A stretch of DNA of 5,703 nt from Pseudomonadota bacterium (lineage in GTDB: Bacteria > Pseudomonadota > Gammaproteobacteria > UBA5335), in assembly GCA_002862965.1 (NCBI GenBank), contig PKCW01000055.1, positions 1 through 5,703 of the forward strand. The letters are read 5' to 3'. Below are positions 1-5,703 of the stretch, piece after piece (the first letter of the stretch is position 1; every line of letters begins with the position of its first letter). The notes beneath the pieces are model-generated. The model was not told where the DNA came from. It did not search any database and was given only the letters and a program-made list of their open reading frames with translations. A program made the position numbers and the translations under genes.

Positions 1-869
1 CCCTTGGAGTCGGTGTGACCTTCGATCACGGTATCCGTCATCGGATACTGCTTCATGAAGTCGGCGACCTTCTTGATCTCGGGATAGTACTCCGGCTTGA
101 CAACCGACTTGTCGAAGTCGAAGAGGACTTCCAGACGGATCGTCACGGGCTTCTCGATGATGATGTAGCAGCCCTCGGCATCCACCTTGGCACCGGCCGC
201 GGTGCCCGGGCACTTGTCACGCGAGTCCGGGATGCCGTCGCCGTCGGCATCGCCATCCACCGGCGCTTCCATGACCACCGGCTCAGCGGCGGGCGGCGCG
301 GCTTCGGTGCTTTCACCGAAGGTGTAGCCGATCACCAGATGGGCGATGTAGTCCTCGATGTTGCTGTCGGTATAGGAGACATAACGTCCGTCCAGACGGG
401 CAAACAGGTTGTCCGTCAGGTTGGCCTTCAGGCCCAGACCCGCGCCGATGACCGGTTCGTCTTCGTCGAAGTCTTCAAGAGTGGGCGAGATCTTCTTGTA
501 ACCGTCCGACTCATACCACGCGTAGCCAGCGGACAGCAGGGCATACGGGGTCACCGTCCACTCGGGCATGAAGTTGTACATCAGGTCGAGGGTGGCTTGC
601 GTCATCTTGAAGTCGACGCCATTGGAGCCCTCGACTTCGCTTTCCACGCGGGAGCCGACCAGTTCCAGCACCCAGTTCGGGGTGAACTGATAACCCAAGC
701 CCAAGCGGTAGCCGACATCGCCTTCCACACCCGCCTTGTCGTCATCGAACCACTGGTAGACGGCACCTGGCGATACCACGAAGCCGCTTTCGACGGCGGC
801 GTGCGCGGCCGGCGCTGTCAGCAGCAGCAGCGCGGAGGCGCTGGTGATCTTCTTCAATTGCGATTTCAT
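1..869 (-). CDS. OmpA/OprF-family outer membrane protein, C-terminus cut off by the window edge
   Basis: The product is a structural outer membrane protein: an N-terminal beta-barrel joined to a periplasmic domain that anchors the membrane to peptidoglycan. I translated this gene by hand. About 290 codons are present and the 3' end lies outside the window. Residues 1-24 form a signal peptide (lysine-rich start, LLLL core, AHA-A cleavage). Residues 25-185 show alternating, aromatic-rich barrel strands ending in LVIGYTFG. A proline/alanine/glutamate linker follows (about 186-204). Next comes a calcium-binding thrombospondin type 3-like stretch, DADGDGIPDSRDKCPGT, at 207-223, with Cys220 and Cys234 placed for a disulfide. 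The OmpA C-terminal domain starts near 245 (LEVLFDFDKS) and reaches the peptidoglycan-binding loop GHTDSKG at the edge. The start ATG is preceded by AAAGGAG at 8 bases. OprF-type proteins usually have 320-350 residues, so perhaps 40-60 are missing. It probably shares a transcript with the secreted protein 44 bases upstream. Confidence 0.93.
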   Translation of the reverse strand, partial: MKSQLKKITSASALLLLTAPAAHAAVESGFVVSPGAVYQWFDDDKAGVEGDVGYRLGLGYQFTPNWVLELVGSRVESEVEGSNGVDFKMTQATLDLMYNFMPEWTVTPYALLSAGYAWYESDGYKKISPTLEDFDEDEPVIGAGLGLKANLTDNLFARLDGRYVSYTDSNIEDYIAHLVIGYTFGESTEAAPPAAEPVVMEAPVDGDADGDGIPDSRDKCPGTAAGAKVDAEGCYIIIEKPVTIRLEVLFDFDKSVVKPEYYPEIKKVADFMKQYPMTDTVIEGHTDSK

Positions 870-877
870 TCGTTTGG

Positions 878-884
878 CTCCTTT
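878..884 (-). promoter_or_regulatory. Ribosome binding site of the OmpA-family gene
   Basis: AAAGGAG on the minus strand lies 8 bases before the ATG at 869. It fixes the start of a gene whose other end is outside the window. Confidence 0.75.
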
Positions 885-913
885 AAGTTCTCTACCCAGT
901 CGCGATCAGGGGC

Positions 914-1396
914 TCAGTTGACGGAAACGCTCGCCGAAGCGCTGGCGCTCACGGAAGGACCATAGAAAAAGCGCTCGGCCACCGCGTTGACGCGAACCGC
1001 CTTCGCGTAGTGCAGTGCGGAGAGGGTCTGGCCGATCGGGAACGGGTCGAGCGCGAGGAGGCTGGCCTCTGCGCCAAGATAAGAAGCAACCAATCCGAGC
1101 TTGATGCCGGCCACGATCAGGCAGGTATCGCAGACGAAGTTGCCGATGATGATCGGGCGATGGCCGGGGCCGGTCGGATCGGTCTCATCGGGGATTTCAA
1201 ACGGAACGTAAAGGGTCTGATCGAAAACGGTGTAGGTTTGGAAGATGCCGTTCTCGGATCCGACAAACCCGCCACCGAAGTCGACGATGGCCTGACCCTT
1301 GACGTCGGCAAGGGCCGCATCTTCCATCGACGAAAGCTCCGCATGGCCGACCAGCGGCGCAAACAGCATCAGAGCCGCACAAGACAGACGCTTCAT
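914..1396 (-). CDS. Small secreted protein of unknown function, with an N-terminal LADVKGQA motif and a serine-alternating tail
   Basis: I do not recognise a characterised function. The 160-residue product begins with a clear signal peptide (MKRLSCAALMLFAPLVGHA, cleavage before Glu20). The mature N-terminus reads ELSSMEDAALADVKGQA (20-36). It resembles the 'L..(D/E)D..L..V.GQA' motif that I recall just after the signal peptide of many uncharacterised proteobacterial exported proteins, including ones annotated as DUF6160 or FilA-like; this link is from memory. The body is rich in glycine and hydrophobic residues, with one CDTC pair at 89-92. The C-terminus, VSASASASVSVN (149-160), alternates serine with Ala/Val as a beta strand would. 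The start was chosen because GGAGGA sits 6 bases upstream; an in-frame start at 1447 would add 17 residues in front of a good signal peptide. It lies just upstream of the OmpA-family gene on the same strand, so an envelope role is plausible but inferred. Confidence 0.8.
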   Translation of the reverse strand: MKRLSCAALMLFAPLVGHAELSSMEDAALADVKGQAIVDFGGGFVGSENGIFQTYTVFDQTLYVPFEIPDETDPTGPGHRPIIIGNFVCDTCLIVAGIKLGLVASYLGAEASLLALDPFPIGQTLSALHYAKAVRVNAVAERFFYGPSVSASASASVSVN

Positions 1397-1402
1397 GATG
1401 AT

Positions 1403-1408
1403 TCCTCC
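1403..1408 (-). promoter_or_regulatory. Ribosome binding site deciding the start of the small secreted protein
   Basis: GGAGGA on the minus strand, 6 bases before the ATG at 1396, is a near-perfect Shine-Dalgarno sequence. It supports the shorter reading that begins directly with the signal peptide, rather than the in-frame ATG at 1447. Confidence 0.8.
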
Positions 1409-1442
1409 ATTTTTGTTGGAAAAAATTGTGAACGGAATGAAA

Positions 1443-1472
1443 TTCACACGACCGCCTTCGCGGTGAAGTCAA
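1443..1472 (-). promoter_or_regulatory. Weak candidate promoter for the secreted protein and OmpA-family genes
   Basis: Read on the minus strand, TTGACT (1472-1467) matches five of six bases of the sigma-70 -35 box. The hexamer 18 bases on is TGTGAA (1448-1443), which matches the -10 consensus at only three positions, so the pair is weak. It would give a 5' leader of about 40 bases. An inverted repeat (1451-1464) fills most of the spacer, which could be an operator or chance. Confidence 0.25.
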
Positions 1473-1781
1473 CACATGCTAACCGGTCCGCGGACGCTGT
1501 TTCCGGTCCCGAAACCAAGCATAGCCTAATACACCTCGATCGGCCCCGCCAGTGTCGCCTGCGGCCGACACCCCGATATTGCGGTGGCTTGCTCGGGAAT
1601 CCTAGCGCGTTGCTGTAACACGGACAAGCATCGGCTTGTGATGTCACGCAGAAGGCAGAGGGCTTCGAGGACGGGATGGATGGCGGCGCGGCCCTGTTCG
1701 AGCGCCGTTCAGGCACGTTAAGATGAGCCCTCGTGTCGCGCGCCGGCCTCATACGCACTCATGTCCCCTTCCATCCTGCAC

Positions 1782-1786
1782 GGGAG
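1782..1786 (+). promoter_or_regulatory. Ribosome binding site deciding the aldolase start
   Basis: GGGAG lies 8 bases before the ATG at 1795. It favours that ATG over the in-frame ATG at 1723, which would add 24 residues with no counterpart in E. coli FbaB. Confidence 0.65.
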
Positions 1787-1794
1787 CAGACCAC

Positions 1795-2844
1795 ATGACC
1801 GATCTCACCGCGTTGCTGGGCGACGAAGCCCCATCATTGTTGAGCCATACCTGTCGCGGCATCACCAAGGAGCGTCTCGAACTGCCGGGCGCCGATTTCG
1901 TGGACCGCGTGTTCGTTCAGAGCGATCGCAACCCGAATGTCTTGCGGAATCTGCAGACGCTCTTCGATCACGGTCGTTTGGGGGGCACGGGCTATCTGTC
2001 GATTCTGCCGGTCGATCAGGGCATCGAGCACTCGGCTGCGGCCTCGTTCGCGCCCAATCCGGAGTTCTTCGACCCGAAGGCGATCTGTGAACTGGCGCTG
2101 GAGGGCGGTTGTAACGCGGTGGCCTCGACCTACGGGGTGCTGGCGATGATGTCGCGCCGCTACGCCCACAAGATTCCGTTCATCATGAAGTTCAACCACA
2201 ACGAGATCCTGAGCCTGCCGGTGCAGTACGATCAGACCCTGTTCGCCAGCGTCGATCAGGCGTTCGACATGGGCGCCATCGGCGTCGGGGCGACGGTCTA
2301 TTTCGGCGCTCCCGAGTCGCGGCGGCAGATCCAGGAAGTGAGCGCGGCCTTTGCCCGCGCCCATGAACTCGGCATGGTGACCATCCTGTGGGCCTATACG
2401 CGCAACAACGCCTTCAAAAAGGACGGCGTCGACTACCATCTTTCCGCGGATCTCACGGGACAGGCGAACCACATCGCCTCGACCATCGGCGCCGACATCG
2501 TCAAGCAGAAGATGGCCGAGAACAATGGCGGCTACAAGGCGATCAATTTCGGCAAGACGCATGAGAAGGTCTACACCGAACTGACCACCGATCACCCCAT
2601 CGACCTGGCACGTTACCAAGTGGCCAACTGCTACATGGGCCGCTGCGGGTTGATCAATTCGGGCGGTGAATCCGGCGCCAACGACTTTGCTCAGGCCGCG
2701 CGCACGGCCGTCATCAACAAGCGCGCCGGCGGCATGGGGCTGATCTCCGGCCGCAAGGCGTTCCAGCGTCCGTTTGCCGAAGGCGTCAAGCTGCTCAACG
2801 TCATTCAGGATGTCTATCTCGACGCCAGCGTGACGATCGCCTGA
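1795..2844 (+). CDS. fbaB: Class I fructose-bisphosphate aldolase (FbaB/DhnA type)
   Basis: This cytoplasmic enzyme reversibly cleaves fructose 1,6-bisphosphate into dihydroxyacetone phosphate and glyceraldehyde 3-phosphate, in glycolysis and gluconeogenesis. It works through a lysine Schiff base and not a metal ion. The 349 residues match E. coli FbaB (350) nearly end to end as I remember it, starting with [10 protein letters not shown] against MTDIAQLLGK. Conserved blocks are [17 protein letters not shown] (64-80), the RRYAHKIPF / KFNHNE region (121-137), GATVYFG (165-171), FKKDGVDYH (207-215), [20 protein letters not shown] (231-250) and [16 protein letters not shown] (308-323). The Schiff-base lysine is expected in the DIVKQKM block (Lys237 or Lys239); which one is inferred from family position. 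The beta/alpha-barrel is complete. The gene stands alone on the plus strand and ends at a strong terminator. It is unrelated in fold details to class II metal-dependent aldolases. Confidence 0.96.
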   Translation: MTDLTALLGDEAPSLLSHTCRGITKERLELPGADFVDRVFVQSDRNPNVLRNLQTLFDHGRLGGTGYLSILPVDQGIEHSAAASFAPNPEFFDPKAICELALEGGCNAVASTYGVLAMMSRRYAHKIPFIMKFNHNEILSLPVQYDQTLFASVDQAFDMGAIGVGATVYFGAPESRRQIQEVSAAFARAHELGMVTILWAYTRNNAFKKDGVDYHLSADLTGQANHIASTIGADIVKQKMAENNGGYKAINFGKTHEKVYTELTTDHPIDLARYQVANCYMGRCGLINSGGESGANDFAQAARTAVINKRAGGMGLISGRKAFQRPFAEGVKLLNVIQDVYLDASVTIA

Positions 2845-2863
2845 AGCCCGAGGTCGCTCCACC

Positions 2864-2893
2864 AAAAAGGCCGGGATCACCCCGGCCTTTTTT
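2864..2893. terminator. Bidirectional rho-independent terminator between the aldolase and the HIT gene
   Basis: The 12-base arms 2864-2875 (AAAAAGGCCGGG) and 2881-2892 pair perfectly around a 5-base loop. The GC-rich stem has an A-run on its left and a T-run on its right, so the RNA from either strand ends in U residues. It lies 20 bases after the aldolase stop and 38 bases after the HIT gene stop on the other strand, so it serves two convergent units. Confidence 0.93.
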
Positions 2894-2930
2894 CATGGAA
2901 CGCGAGGCTGCCGCGCCGCCGGGCCTCATA

Positions 2931-3401
2931 TCACTGCCCGAGGTGCTCGCCGATCAAGCGCGCCTGGCGGTCGCGCTCCGCTTGTCCGCGGGGCCCGCGG
3001 ATCAGCTGGATGGGTTTGGACACGATCTGGCCCAGCAGCCCGGCCAGATCGCCCCGCCGGCGCGGCAGGACATGAAAATGACAATGGGGCACGGTCTGAT
3101 GGGCGGCCCGACCTTCGTTGATGGCGAAGTGGATCCCGTCGGGCGCGAGGGGGCTGCGCCGGAGGGCCTGGGCCACCCGATTCGCTGTCTCCAGCAAGTG
3201 GGAACGCAACGCCGGCGACAGATCCGCCAGTGTTTCGCCGTGGGTGCGCGGAATCACCAGGACATGTCCGGGGCGCAGCGGGAATGCGTCCATGAAGGCG
3301 ATGCACTGATCGTCCTCCGTCACCCGGCTGGAGGGCAGCTCGCCGGCGACGATGCGGCAAAAGATGCAATCGGCACTGCGAGCGGAGGCGGTCCGGTTCA
3401 T
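2931..3401 (-). CDS. HIT-family (histidine triad) nucleotide-binding hydrolase
   Basis: HIT proteins hydrolyse or transfer nucleoside monophosphates from substrates such as AMP-lysine, adenosine phosphoramidates or dinucleoside polyphosphates. The substrate here cannot be read from sequence. The 156-residue product has a CIFC pair (Cys12 and Cys15), typical of zinc-binding Hint-like members, at the start of the fold. The segment FPLRPGHVLVIPRTH (40-54) follows. The catalytic signature is PHCHFHVLPR (105-114), with the triad His106, His108 and His110; His108 would be the nucleophile by family analogy. NEGRAAHQTVP just before it forms the usual nucleotide-facing loop. A charged 40-residue C-terminal extension ends the protein. 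All catalytic residues are intact. Its ATG overlaps the stop of the stress-protein gene in ATGA (3401-3398), and no strong Shine-Dalgarno is visible, so translational coupling is likely. It is the last gene of the leftward operon. Confidence 0.92.
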   Translation of the reverse strand: MNRTASARSADCIFCRIVAGELPSSRVTEDDQCIAFMDAFPLRPGHVLVIPRTHGETLADLSPALRSHLLETANRVAQALRRSPLAPDGIHFAINEGRAAHQTVPHCHFHVLPRRRGDLAGLLGQIVSKPIQLIRGPRGQAERDRQARLIGEHLGQ

Positions 3402-3853
3402 GCGGTGGCCGGGCCTTCATCATGGGGGTCGATGGCCACCAGCAGATCGCACGGAATCTGCCCCAGCAGGCTCTTTCCGACCGACCCGCCCCACCACCGG
3501 GCCAGTGCGCCGCGATGGCGATGGCCCACGACGATGAGGTCCGCGCCATAGTCGCGGGCCACGGTGCCGATGCGCTCGACCGGCTCGCCGAATTCGATGC
3601 GCGTCTGCACGGCAAGCCCCATGGCCACCATATCCCGCGCGCCCTCGTCCAGCGTCTGGCGCGCCGGCGCCTCGAGGGCATCGGTCATTTCCGGGGTGAC
3701 GATGGTCTCGGCCATGGCCAGGCCCGTGGGAATGCCGACCACGGCGAGCAGACACACCTCGGCTCGGCACAGCCGGGCCAGTTCGGTGCCCTGGTGCAGT
3801 ACGGCGCGGCCCTCCGGGGAGCCGTTATACGCGAGCAGGATCCGGCGATACAT
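3398..3853 (-). CDS. Universal stress protein, UspA family
   Basis: This is a single-domain cytoplasmic stress protein of 151 residues, the usual length. Members are alpha/beta Rossmann-like dimers, many of which bind ATP and support survival under starvation or chemical stress. The first strand reads MYRRILLAYNGSPEGRAVL (1-19), with the family's Asp at the end of strand 1 replaced by Asn10. The ligand-binding stretch begins DLIVVGHRHRGALARWWGGS (105-124). The family ATP-binding signature is G-2x-G-9x-G(S/T). Here the first Gly (110) and the Gly-Ser (123-124) are kept, but the second Gly is His113, so ATP binding is uncertain. The start is supported by GGGAGGTG immediately upstream. The gene begins inside the 3' end of the transporter gene (29-base overlap) and ends in a 4-base overlap with the HIT gene. 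It is therefore probably expressed with the efflux pump. Confidence 0.92.
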   Translation of the reverse strand: MYRRILLAYNGSPEGRAVLHQGTELARLCRAEVCLLAVVGIPTGLAMAETIVTPEMTDALEAPARQTLDEGARDMVAMGLAVQTRIEFGEPVERIGTVARDYGADLIVVGHRHRGALARWWGGSVGKSLLGQIPCDLLVAIDPHDEGPATA

Positions 3854-5411
3854 GAGACACCTCCCGGGTGCGGCCCATCAGCCAGGCCGGGCCGATGGCC
3901 ACGAGGAAAACCACCGCGACGAGTATAAAGCCTTCGCGGTAGGCCCAGGTATTGGCCTGGGCGTAGACCACCCGGCCGAGAAAGTCGGCAGCGTAACCCT
4001 GGCCGAGATCCCCTGACGCGCCGCCCGCCCGCGACAATTCGCCGAGCCGATCCAGCAGTGCCAGGGCGTTGGCGTTGCCGGGCGATTGCGTGGCCGTCAT
4101 GGCGTCGACCATGAAGGCCGTGCGCCGCTCCATGAACACGGTGAGCAGATTGACACCCAGGGCGCCGCCCAACTGGCGCAGGAAGTTCACGGTTCCGGAG
4201 CCCTGGGCGATTTTTGCGGGAGGCACCGCCCGCAGCGCCCCGGCCGTCAGCGCCGGCATGACCAGCCCCAGTCCGATCCGCCCCAGGGCAATGGCGAAGG
4301 CCAGGAAGGCAAAGGCCGTGTTGGCGTCCACGTCGTGCAAGAGCCAGAACGACAGGGCAAAGATGCCAAGGCCCGCGATCACCGGGTAGTGCGGCTGCAG
4401 GCGGTCGGATAGCTGGCCGGCCACCGGAAAGATCACGGCCAGCACCAGCCCGGCCGGCATGAGCAGCAGGCCGGAACGGGTGGGCGTATACCCTTGGATG
4501 GTCTGCACGAAGACCGGGATGAGGTAGGTCGAACCGAACAGGCCTGCGCCGTAGATGATCGTGACGGCGGCGGCTGCCGAGAAACGAGCGTTCTTGAACA
4601 GGCTGAAATCCAGCAGTGGCTGGGGGTGGCGGCGTTCCCAGGCGATGAGGCCGCACAGGCAGGTGGCCGAGAACAGCAGCGTCAAGCCCGTCGGGATCTC
4701 GTTCCAACCCCAGCGTTGGCCGTTGGCCAGCGCGGTCAGGAGGGGGAACAGCGTGGCCACGATCAGCAGCAGACCCATGCTGTCCAGTCGTGGCCGGGCC
4801 GCGCGGGCATCGGTGCCCGGCAGCAGCAGGCTGGCCAGCCCCATGCCGATCAGGCAGAACGGAAGGGTCATGAAGAACACGTAACGCCAACTGAGGTTGT
4901 CTACCAACAGACCGCCGATGGTCGGTCCCAGCGCGGGGGCGAGCACCACGCCGATGCCGTAGATGCCCATCGCCTGGCCGCGCTTTTCCGGTGGAAAGAC
5001 ACTGAAGATCACCAGCATGGCCAGCGGCTGGGTCAGGCCGGCCGCGCCGCCCTGCAGGATGCGCGCGAAGATCAGCGTCTGTTCGTTGGGGCTGAGGCCA
5101 CCGAGGATGGAGCCGGCGGTAAAGATCCCGATGGCGATCAGGAAGGCGCCGCGCTGGCCGAAACGCCCGACCATCCAGGCGTTGGCCAGCATGGTCGAGG
5201 TCATGGCGGCAAGAAATCCGGTCGACATCCACTGGGCCTGGGTGGCGCTGATGCCGAAGGCGCCCATGATGTCGGGAATGGCCACGTTGACGATGGTGGA
5301 AGAGAGGACGGTCGAAATGGTCCCCGTCATGACGGTCAGCGTCGCCAGCCAGCGGTAGGCCGCGCCGTAACGGGCACTCAGGCGTTCCAGATCGGAGGCT
5401 TCAGTGTTCAA
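3825..5411 (-). CDS. EmrB/QacA-type (DHA2) MFS multidrug efflux transporter, TTG start
   Basis: This is an inner-membrane proton-driven exporter, probably of toxic hydrophobic compounds; the substrate is not readable. The 528 residues fit the 14-helix DHA2 family. Hydrophobic segments lie near 21-43, 60-80, 87-106, 112-135, 147-170, 177-198, 211-230, 241-258, 278-300, 312-333, 342-360, 365-395, 405-428 and 493-512. Motif C (antiporter) is clear at 154-167 (GVVLAPALGPTIGG). Motif A is degenerate (WMVGRFGQRGAFL, 79-91). The TM1 motif LDxTIVNVAIP appears as LSSTIVNVAIP (36-46), so the acidic residue is replaced by Ser37. The C-terminal NFLRQLGGALGVN (409-421) aligns with EmrB. No ATG exists before residue 28, which lies inside TM1, and an in-frame stop is close upstream; so TTG at 5411 is the best start, with GGAAG 6 bases before it. 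It overlaps the adaptor gene by 11 bases and would pair with that adaptor. Confidence 0.92.
   Translation of the reverse strand: MNTEASDLERLSARYGAAYRWLATLTVMTGTISTVLSSTIVNVAIPDIMGAFGISATQAQWMSTGFLAAMTSTMLANAWMVGRFGQRGAFLIAIGIFTAGSILGGLSPNEQTLIFARILQGGAAGLTQPLAMLVIFSVFPPEKRGQAMGIYGIGVVLAPALGPTIGGLLVDNLSWRYVFFMTLPFCLIGMGLASLLLPGTDARAARPRLDSMGLLLIVATLFPLLTALANGQRWGWNEIPTGLTLLFSATCLCGLIAWERRHPQPLLDFSLFKNARFSAAAAVTIIYGAGLFGSTYLIPVFVQTIQGYTPTRSGLLLMPAGLVLAVIFPVAGQLSDRLQPHYPVIAGLGIFALSFWLLHDVDANTAFAFLAFAIALGRIGLGLVMPALTAGALRAVPPAKIAQGSGTVNFLRQLGGALGVNLLTVFMERRTAFMVDAMTATQSPGNANALALLDRLGELSRAGGASGDLGQGYAADFLGRVVYAQANTWAYREGFILVAVVFLVAIGPAWLMGRTREVSHVSPDPARV
3858..3865 (-). promoter_or_regulatory. Ribosome binding site of the universal stress protein gene, inside the transporter gene
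   Basis: GGGAGGTG on the minus strand lies about 5 bases before the ATG at 3853 and inside the transporter coding sequence. Its strength suggests the stress protein can be translated well even when the upstream gene is poorly translated. Confidence 0.75.
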
Positions 5412-5703
5412 TTGCGACTTCCACCATCATGCCCGGCCGCAAATCCGTGGCAGGCGGATCGAGCGCGATGCGAATGGGGAGGCGCTGCGTGATCTTGGTG
5501 AAATTTCCGCTGGGGTTGGGGTTGGGGATCAGCGCGAACTGACTGGTCGCGGCCTGACCCAGATCGCTGACGCGCCCGGTGAGGCGCAGGCCGGGATAGG
5601 CATCGACCCGTATCTGCGCGCGCGATCCGAGCCTGATGTCCGCGATCGCGGTCTCCTTCACGTTGGCCTCGACCCGGATGGTGGCGGGGTCATGCATCAG
5701 CAG
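5401..5703 (-). CDS. EmrA/HlyD-type membrane fusion (periplasmic adaptor) protein, C-terminal part only
   Basis: Only the last 100 codons are in the window; the 5' part continues past the right edge in frame, so no start is assigned. The adaptor links an inner-membrane transporter to an outer-membrane channel across the periplasm. The visible part covers the end of the lipoyl/beta-barrel region. IRVEANVKETAIADIRLGS matches EmrA's 'VDANFKETQIANMRIG' as I recall it, and the segment ATSQFALIPNPNPSGNFTKI followed by TQRLPIRIALDPP matches EmrA 'FSLLPAQNATGNWIKVVQRLPVRIELD'. The ending LRPGMMVEVAIEH is typical of the family and stops earlier than E. coli EmrA. The gene precedes and overlaps the EmrB-type transporter gene, the standard emrA-emrB order. 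A partner outer-membrane channel gene is not visible here and could lie outside the window. Confidence 0.92.
   Translation of the reverse strand: MLMHDPATIRVEANVKETAIADIRLGSRAQIRVDAYPGLRLTGRVSDLGQAATSQFALIPNPNPSGNFTKITQRLPIRIALDPPATDLRPGMMVEVAIEH

Larger units (their letters stand above)
1397..1794. other. Divergent intergenic region with several short inverted repeats
   Basis: This 398-base stretch separates the leftward envelope genes from the rightward aldolase gene. I see no convincing protein in it: open frames crossing it lack a ribosome binding site or coding character. It holds short dyads: TGTGAA/TTCACA with a 10-base spacer (1427-1448), ACCGC-CTTC-GCGGT (1451-1464), the palindrome GTCCGCGGAC (1486-1495), a one-mismatch dyad GTTTCCGGTCCCGAAAC (1499-1515), GTGTCG/CGACAC (1552-1571) and ACAAGC-ATCG-GCTTGT (1624-1639). 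For the aldolase the best -10-like match I found is TAAGAT at 1719-1724, with no good -35 partner, so its promoter is not assigned. None of the hairpins is followed by a T-run, so they are not obvious terminators. Confidence 0.6.

Noticed and set aside
15..965. Long plus-strand open frame (316 codons) opposite the OmpA-family gene
   Set aside because: It is the antisense of a gene with a clear signal peptide, barrel and OmpA domain. Its product has no recognisable domain and is explained by GC-rich codon bias.
1427..1448. TGTGAA/TTCACA as a CRP binding site
   Set aside because: The half-sites TGTGA and TCACA are separated by 12 bases, not the 6 required for CRP, so only a generic inverted repeat is claimed.
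1010..1618. Plus-strand open frame (202 codons) crossing the secreted-protein gene and the intergenic region
   Set aside because: It is antisense to a gene with a good signal peptide and Shine-Dalgarno, and it has no start signal or domain of its own.
1624..1647. ACAAGC/GCTTGT hairpin next to GTGA-TG-TCAC as a terminator or small RNA
   Set aside because: The stems are only 6 and 4 base pairs and no T-run follows. There is no supporting promoter.
1723..1794. Longer N-terminus for the aldolase starting at ATG 1723
   Set aside because: The added 24 residues have no match to E. coli FbaB, while the ATG at 1795 has a Shine-Dalgarno and matches the family N-terminus.
1834..2880. Long minus-strand open frame (348 codons) opposite the aldolase gene
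   Set aside because: It mirrors a highly conserved aldolase and runs into the terminator. No ribosome binding site or domain supports it.
3685..5232. Second minus-strand open frame (515 codons) overlapping the transporter
   Set aside because: It is a shifted frame of the transporter and stress-protein genes, rich in Arg, Gly and Pro, with no membrane segments. It is not a frameshifted half of a real gene because the transporter frame is intact.
4494..5492. Long plus-strand open frame (332 codons) opposite the transporter
   Set aside because: The product is low-complexity and rich in Gln, Gly, Arg and His, typical of reading a membrane-protein gene backwards.

Overview
The window looks like a GC-rich proteobacterial chromosome, most likely a gammaproteobacterium. 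The clues are an OprF/OmpA-type porin, a class I fructose-bisphosphate aldolase very close in length and wording to E. coli FbaB (compared from memory), and an EmrA/EmrB-type efflux pair. Nothing marks a mobile element, CRISPR array or RNA gene. The genus cannot be named from this sequence alone.

Left part, minus strand (1-1396): a 160-residue secreted protein of unrecognised function lies 44 bases upstream of an OmpA/OprF-family outer membrane protein. The OmpA-family gene runs off the left edge within its peptidoglycan-binding domain. The spacing and the lack of a terminator suggest co-transcription, and both products are predicted to be exported.

Middle (1397-2893): a roughly 400-base divergent intergenic region carries several short inverted repeats and at best weak promoter matches. 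It is followed on the plus strand by a complete class I aldolase gene, fbaB-like, which serves glycolysis and gluconeogenesis. A strong hairpin with A and T tracts on opposite sides follows it and can terminate transcription from both directions.

Right part, minus strand (2931-5703): a tightly packed four-gene run, read right to left, encodes the C-terminal end of an EmrA/HlyD-type adaptor, a 14-helix EmrB-type MFS transporter (TTG start), a universal stress protein and a HIT-family protein. Successive genes overlap by 11, 29 and 4 bases, so this is very probably one translationally coupled operon. The first two would form an inner-membrane efflux pump reaching toward an outer-membrane channel. 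The last two are small soluble nucleotide-binding or nucleotide-hydrolysing proteins whose tie to efflux is unexplained.

Most of the window is ordinary housekeeping or accessory sequence. I see no clear evidence for a wholly new system. The points most worth a second look are the uncharacterised secreted protein beside the porin and the efflux-UspA-HIT operon.
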